A DNA stretch of 22,673 nucleotides. Source: CAG-390 sp045644325. GTDB taxonomy: Bacteria; Bacillota; Clostridia; Oscillospirales; CAG-272. Shown one piece after another: positions 21,684 through 22,673 of this stretch. Under the pieces are notes generated by a model, which was given only the letters and a program-made list of their open reading frames with translations, searched no databases and was not told the origin of the DNA. A program made the translations under genes and the position numbers. The stretch's first letter is position 1. Every line of letters begins with the position of its first letter. The stretch lies in assembly GCA_045644325.1 (NCBI GenBank), contig JAZRGT010000073.1, positions 1 to 22,673 on the forward strand. The letters are read 5' to 3'.

Positions 21684-22673
21684 TTATTTGGAAGCTTCCT
21701 CGATTGCTACAGCTACTGCAACAGTCATACCAACCATGGGGTTGTTACCTGCGCCGATGAGTCCCATCATCTCTACGTGCGCGGGAACGGAGGAGGAACC
21801 TGCGAACTGCGCGTCGGAGTGCATACGGCCCATGGTGTCGGTCATACCGTAGGATGCGGGACCTGCTGCCATGTTATCGGGATGGAGAGTACGGCCGGTT
21901 CCGCCGCCGGAAGCGACGGAGAAGTAGTTTACGCCGTTCTCGTTACACCACTTCTTGTAGGTGCCTGCAACGGGGTGCTGGAAGCGAGTGGGGTTGGTGG
22001 AGTTACCGGTGATGGAAACGCCAACGTTCTCGAGCTTCATGATTGCAACGCCCTCGGGTACGCTGTCGGAGCCGTAGCAACGAACGTTTGCGCGTGCGCC
22101 CTTGGAGAATGCGATTTCCTTAACTACCTTAACACTCTCGGTGTAGGGATCGAACTCGGTCTGGCAGTAGGTGAAGCCGTTGATACGGGAAATGATGTAA
22201 GCAGCGTCCTTGCCGAGACCGTTGAGGATAACGCGGAGGGGTTTGGATCTTACCTTGTTAGCGTTGAGAGCGATCTTGATCGCGCCCTCTGCTGCTGCGA
22301 AGGACTCGTGACCTGCGAGGAAGCAGAAGCACTCGGTCTCATCGGAAAGAAGCATCTTACCGAGGTTACCGTGGCCGAGACCAACCTTACGGTTTTCAGC
22401 AACGGAGCCGGGGATGCAGAATGCCTGAAGACCGATTCCGATGTCTGCTGCAGCGTCAGCTGCCTTGGTTGCGCCCTTCTTGATTGCGATAGCAGCGCCG
22501 ACTACGTATGCCCACTTTGCGTTCTCGAAGCAGATGGGCTGGGTTTCCTGAACGATGGTGTAGGGGTCGATACCCTTAGCATCGCAGATCTCCTTGCACT
22601 CGTCGATGGAGGAGATGCCGTATTCTTTCAAGCAAGCGAGAATTTTCGCTTCGCGTCTTTCATAACCTTCAAA
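21684..22673 (-). CDS. GGGtGRT-family protein (5'-partial)
   Basis: A member of the GGGtGRT family, named after the motif seen here as SGGGTGRT in the C-terminal third, followed by LHPDNMAAGPASYG. The frame continues to the window edge (FEGYERREAKILAC before LKEYGISS), so only the start codon and perhaps one to three residues are missing; the TTG at 22631 is not the start. Alternating small hydrophobic residues and Gly-rich loops suggest a compact cytoplasmic alpha/beta protein with no signal peptide. The molecular role of the family is not established. Codon use is strongly biased, implying an abundant protein. A relic of a second copy lies directly downstream. Confidence 0.93.
   Translation of the reverse strand, partial: FEGYERREAKILACLKEYGISSIDECKEICDAKGIDPYTIVQETQPICFENAKWAYVVGAAIAIKKGATKAADAAADIGIGLQAFCIPGSVAENRKVGLGHGNLGKMLLSDETECFCFLAGHESFAAAEGAIKIALNANKVRSKPLRVILNGLGKDAAYIISRINGFTYCQTEFDPYTESVKVVKEIAFSKGARANVRCYGSDSVPEGVAIMKLENVGVSITGNSTNPTRFQHPVAGTYKKWCNENGVNYFSVASGGGTGRTLHPDNMAAGPASYGMTDTMGRMHSDAQFAGSSSVPAHVEMMGLIGAGNNPMVGMTVAVAVAIEEASK

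Noticed and set aside
1..22673. CRISPR array, tRNA or rRNA genes, integrase or transposase
   Set aside because: No spaced direct repeats of suitable length, no tRNA cloverleaf or rRNA segment, and no recombinase motifs were seen on either strand.

Overview
The window looks like chromosome from an anaerobic, endospore-forming member of the Clostridia (Bacillota), probably an uncultured gut lineage. The basis is an alpha/beta-type small acid-soluble spore protein, a GGGtGRT-family protein, surface proteins with Thr-Glu-Ala-Pro linkers, strong purine-rich ribosome binding sites, and many near-consensus sigma-A promoters with 17 bp spacers. This placement is inference; no rRNA or other marker gene is present.

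Layout. 1-3524: two tandem paralogous, apparently very highly expressed cell-surface repeat proteins, the first cut by the window edge, each with its own terminator. 3535-8985: a RecB-like nuclease/DinG-type Fe-S helicase fusion, asparaginyl-tRNA synthetase and a class Ic aspartate-type aminotransferase. 8986-10529: an A/T-rich accessory island with an XRE regulator and a compact, unannotated type I toxin-antitoxin-like locus: a 29-residue membrane peptide, a convergent antisense RNA, a shared terminator and mirrored promoters and leaders. 10530-11498: YhcC-like radical SAM protein. 11526-13539: DUF47/PhoU-like protein and PiT phosphate permease. 13540-13956: a structured or degenerate gap and the spore protein gene. 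14020-18867: a tight five-gene operon (Sfp-type phosphopantetheinyl transferase, histidine phosphatase, radical SAM/SPASM protein, TIM-barrel sugar isomerase-like protein, GH43 lipoprotein). 18866-21480, minus strand: a CLC transporter followed by a beta-lactamase-fold serine hydrolase. 21523-22673, minus strand: a 5'-partial GGGtGRT gene with the relic tail of a lost paralogue behind it.

How it works together. Most of the window is housekeeping (tRNA charging, amino-acid and phosphate metabolism, spore DNA protection) interrupted by accessory pieces. The most interesting is the toxin-antitoxin-like locus at 10178-10512. Toxin and antisense promoters are both close to consensus, and the two transcripts start with the same sequence instead of complementary sequence. 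The toxin ribosome binding site lies in a GNRA-capped hairpin. Other points worth a second look are the GGGtGRT relic, whose nine differences from the intact gene are all synonymous, and a nearly invariant Cys-containing C-terminal tail on both surface paralogues.
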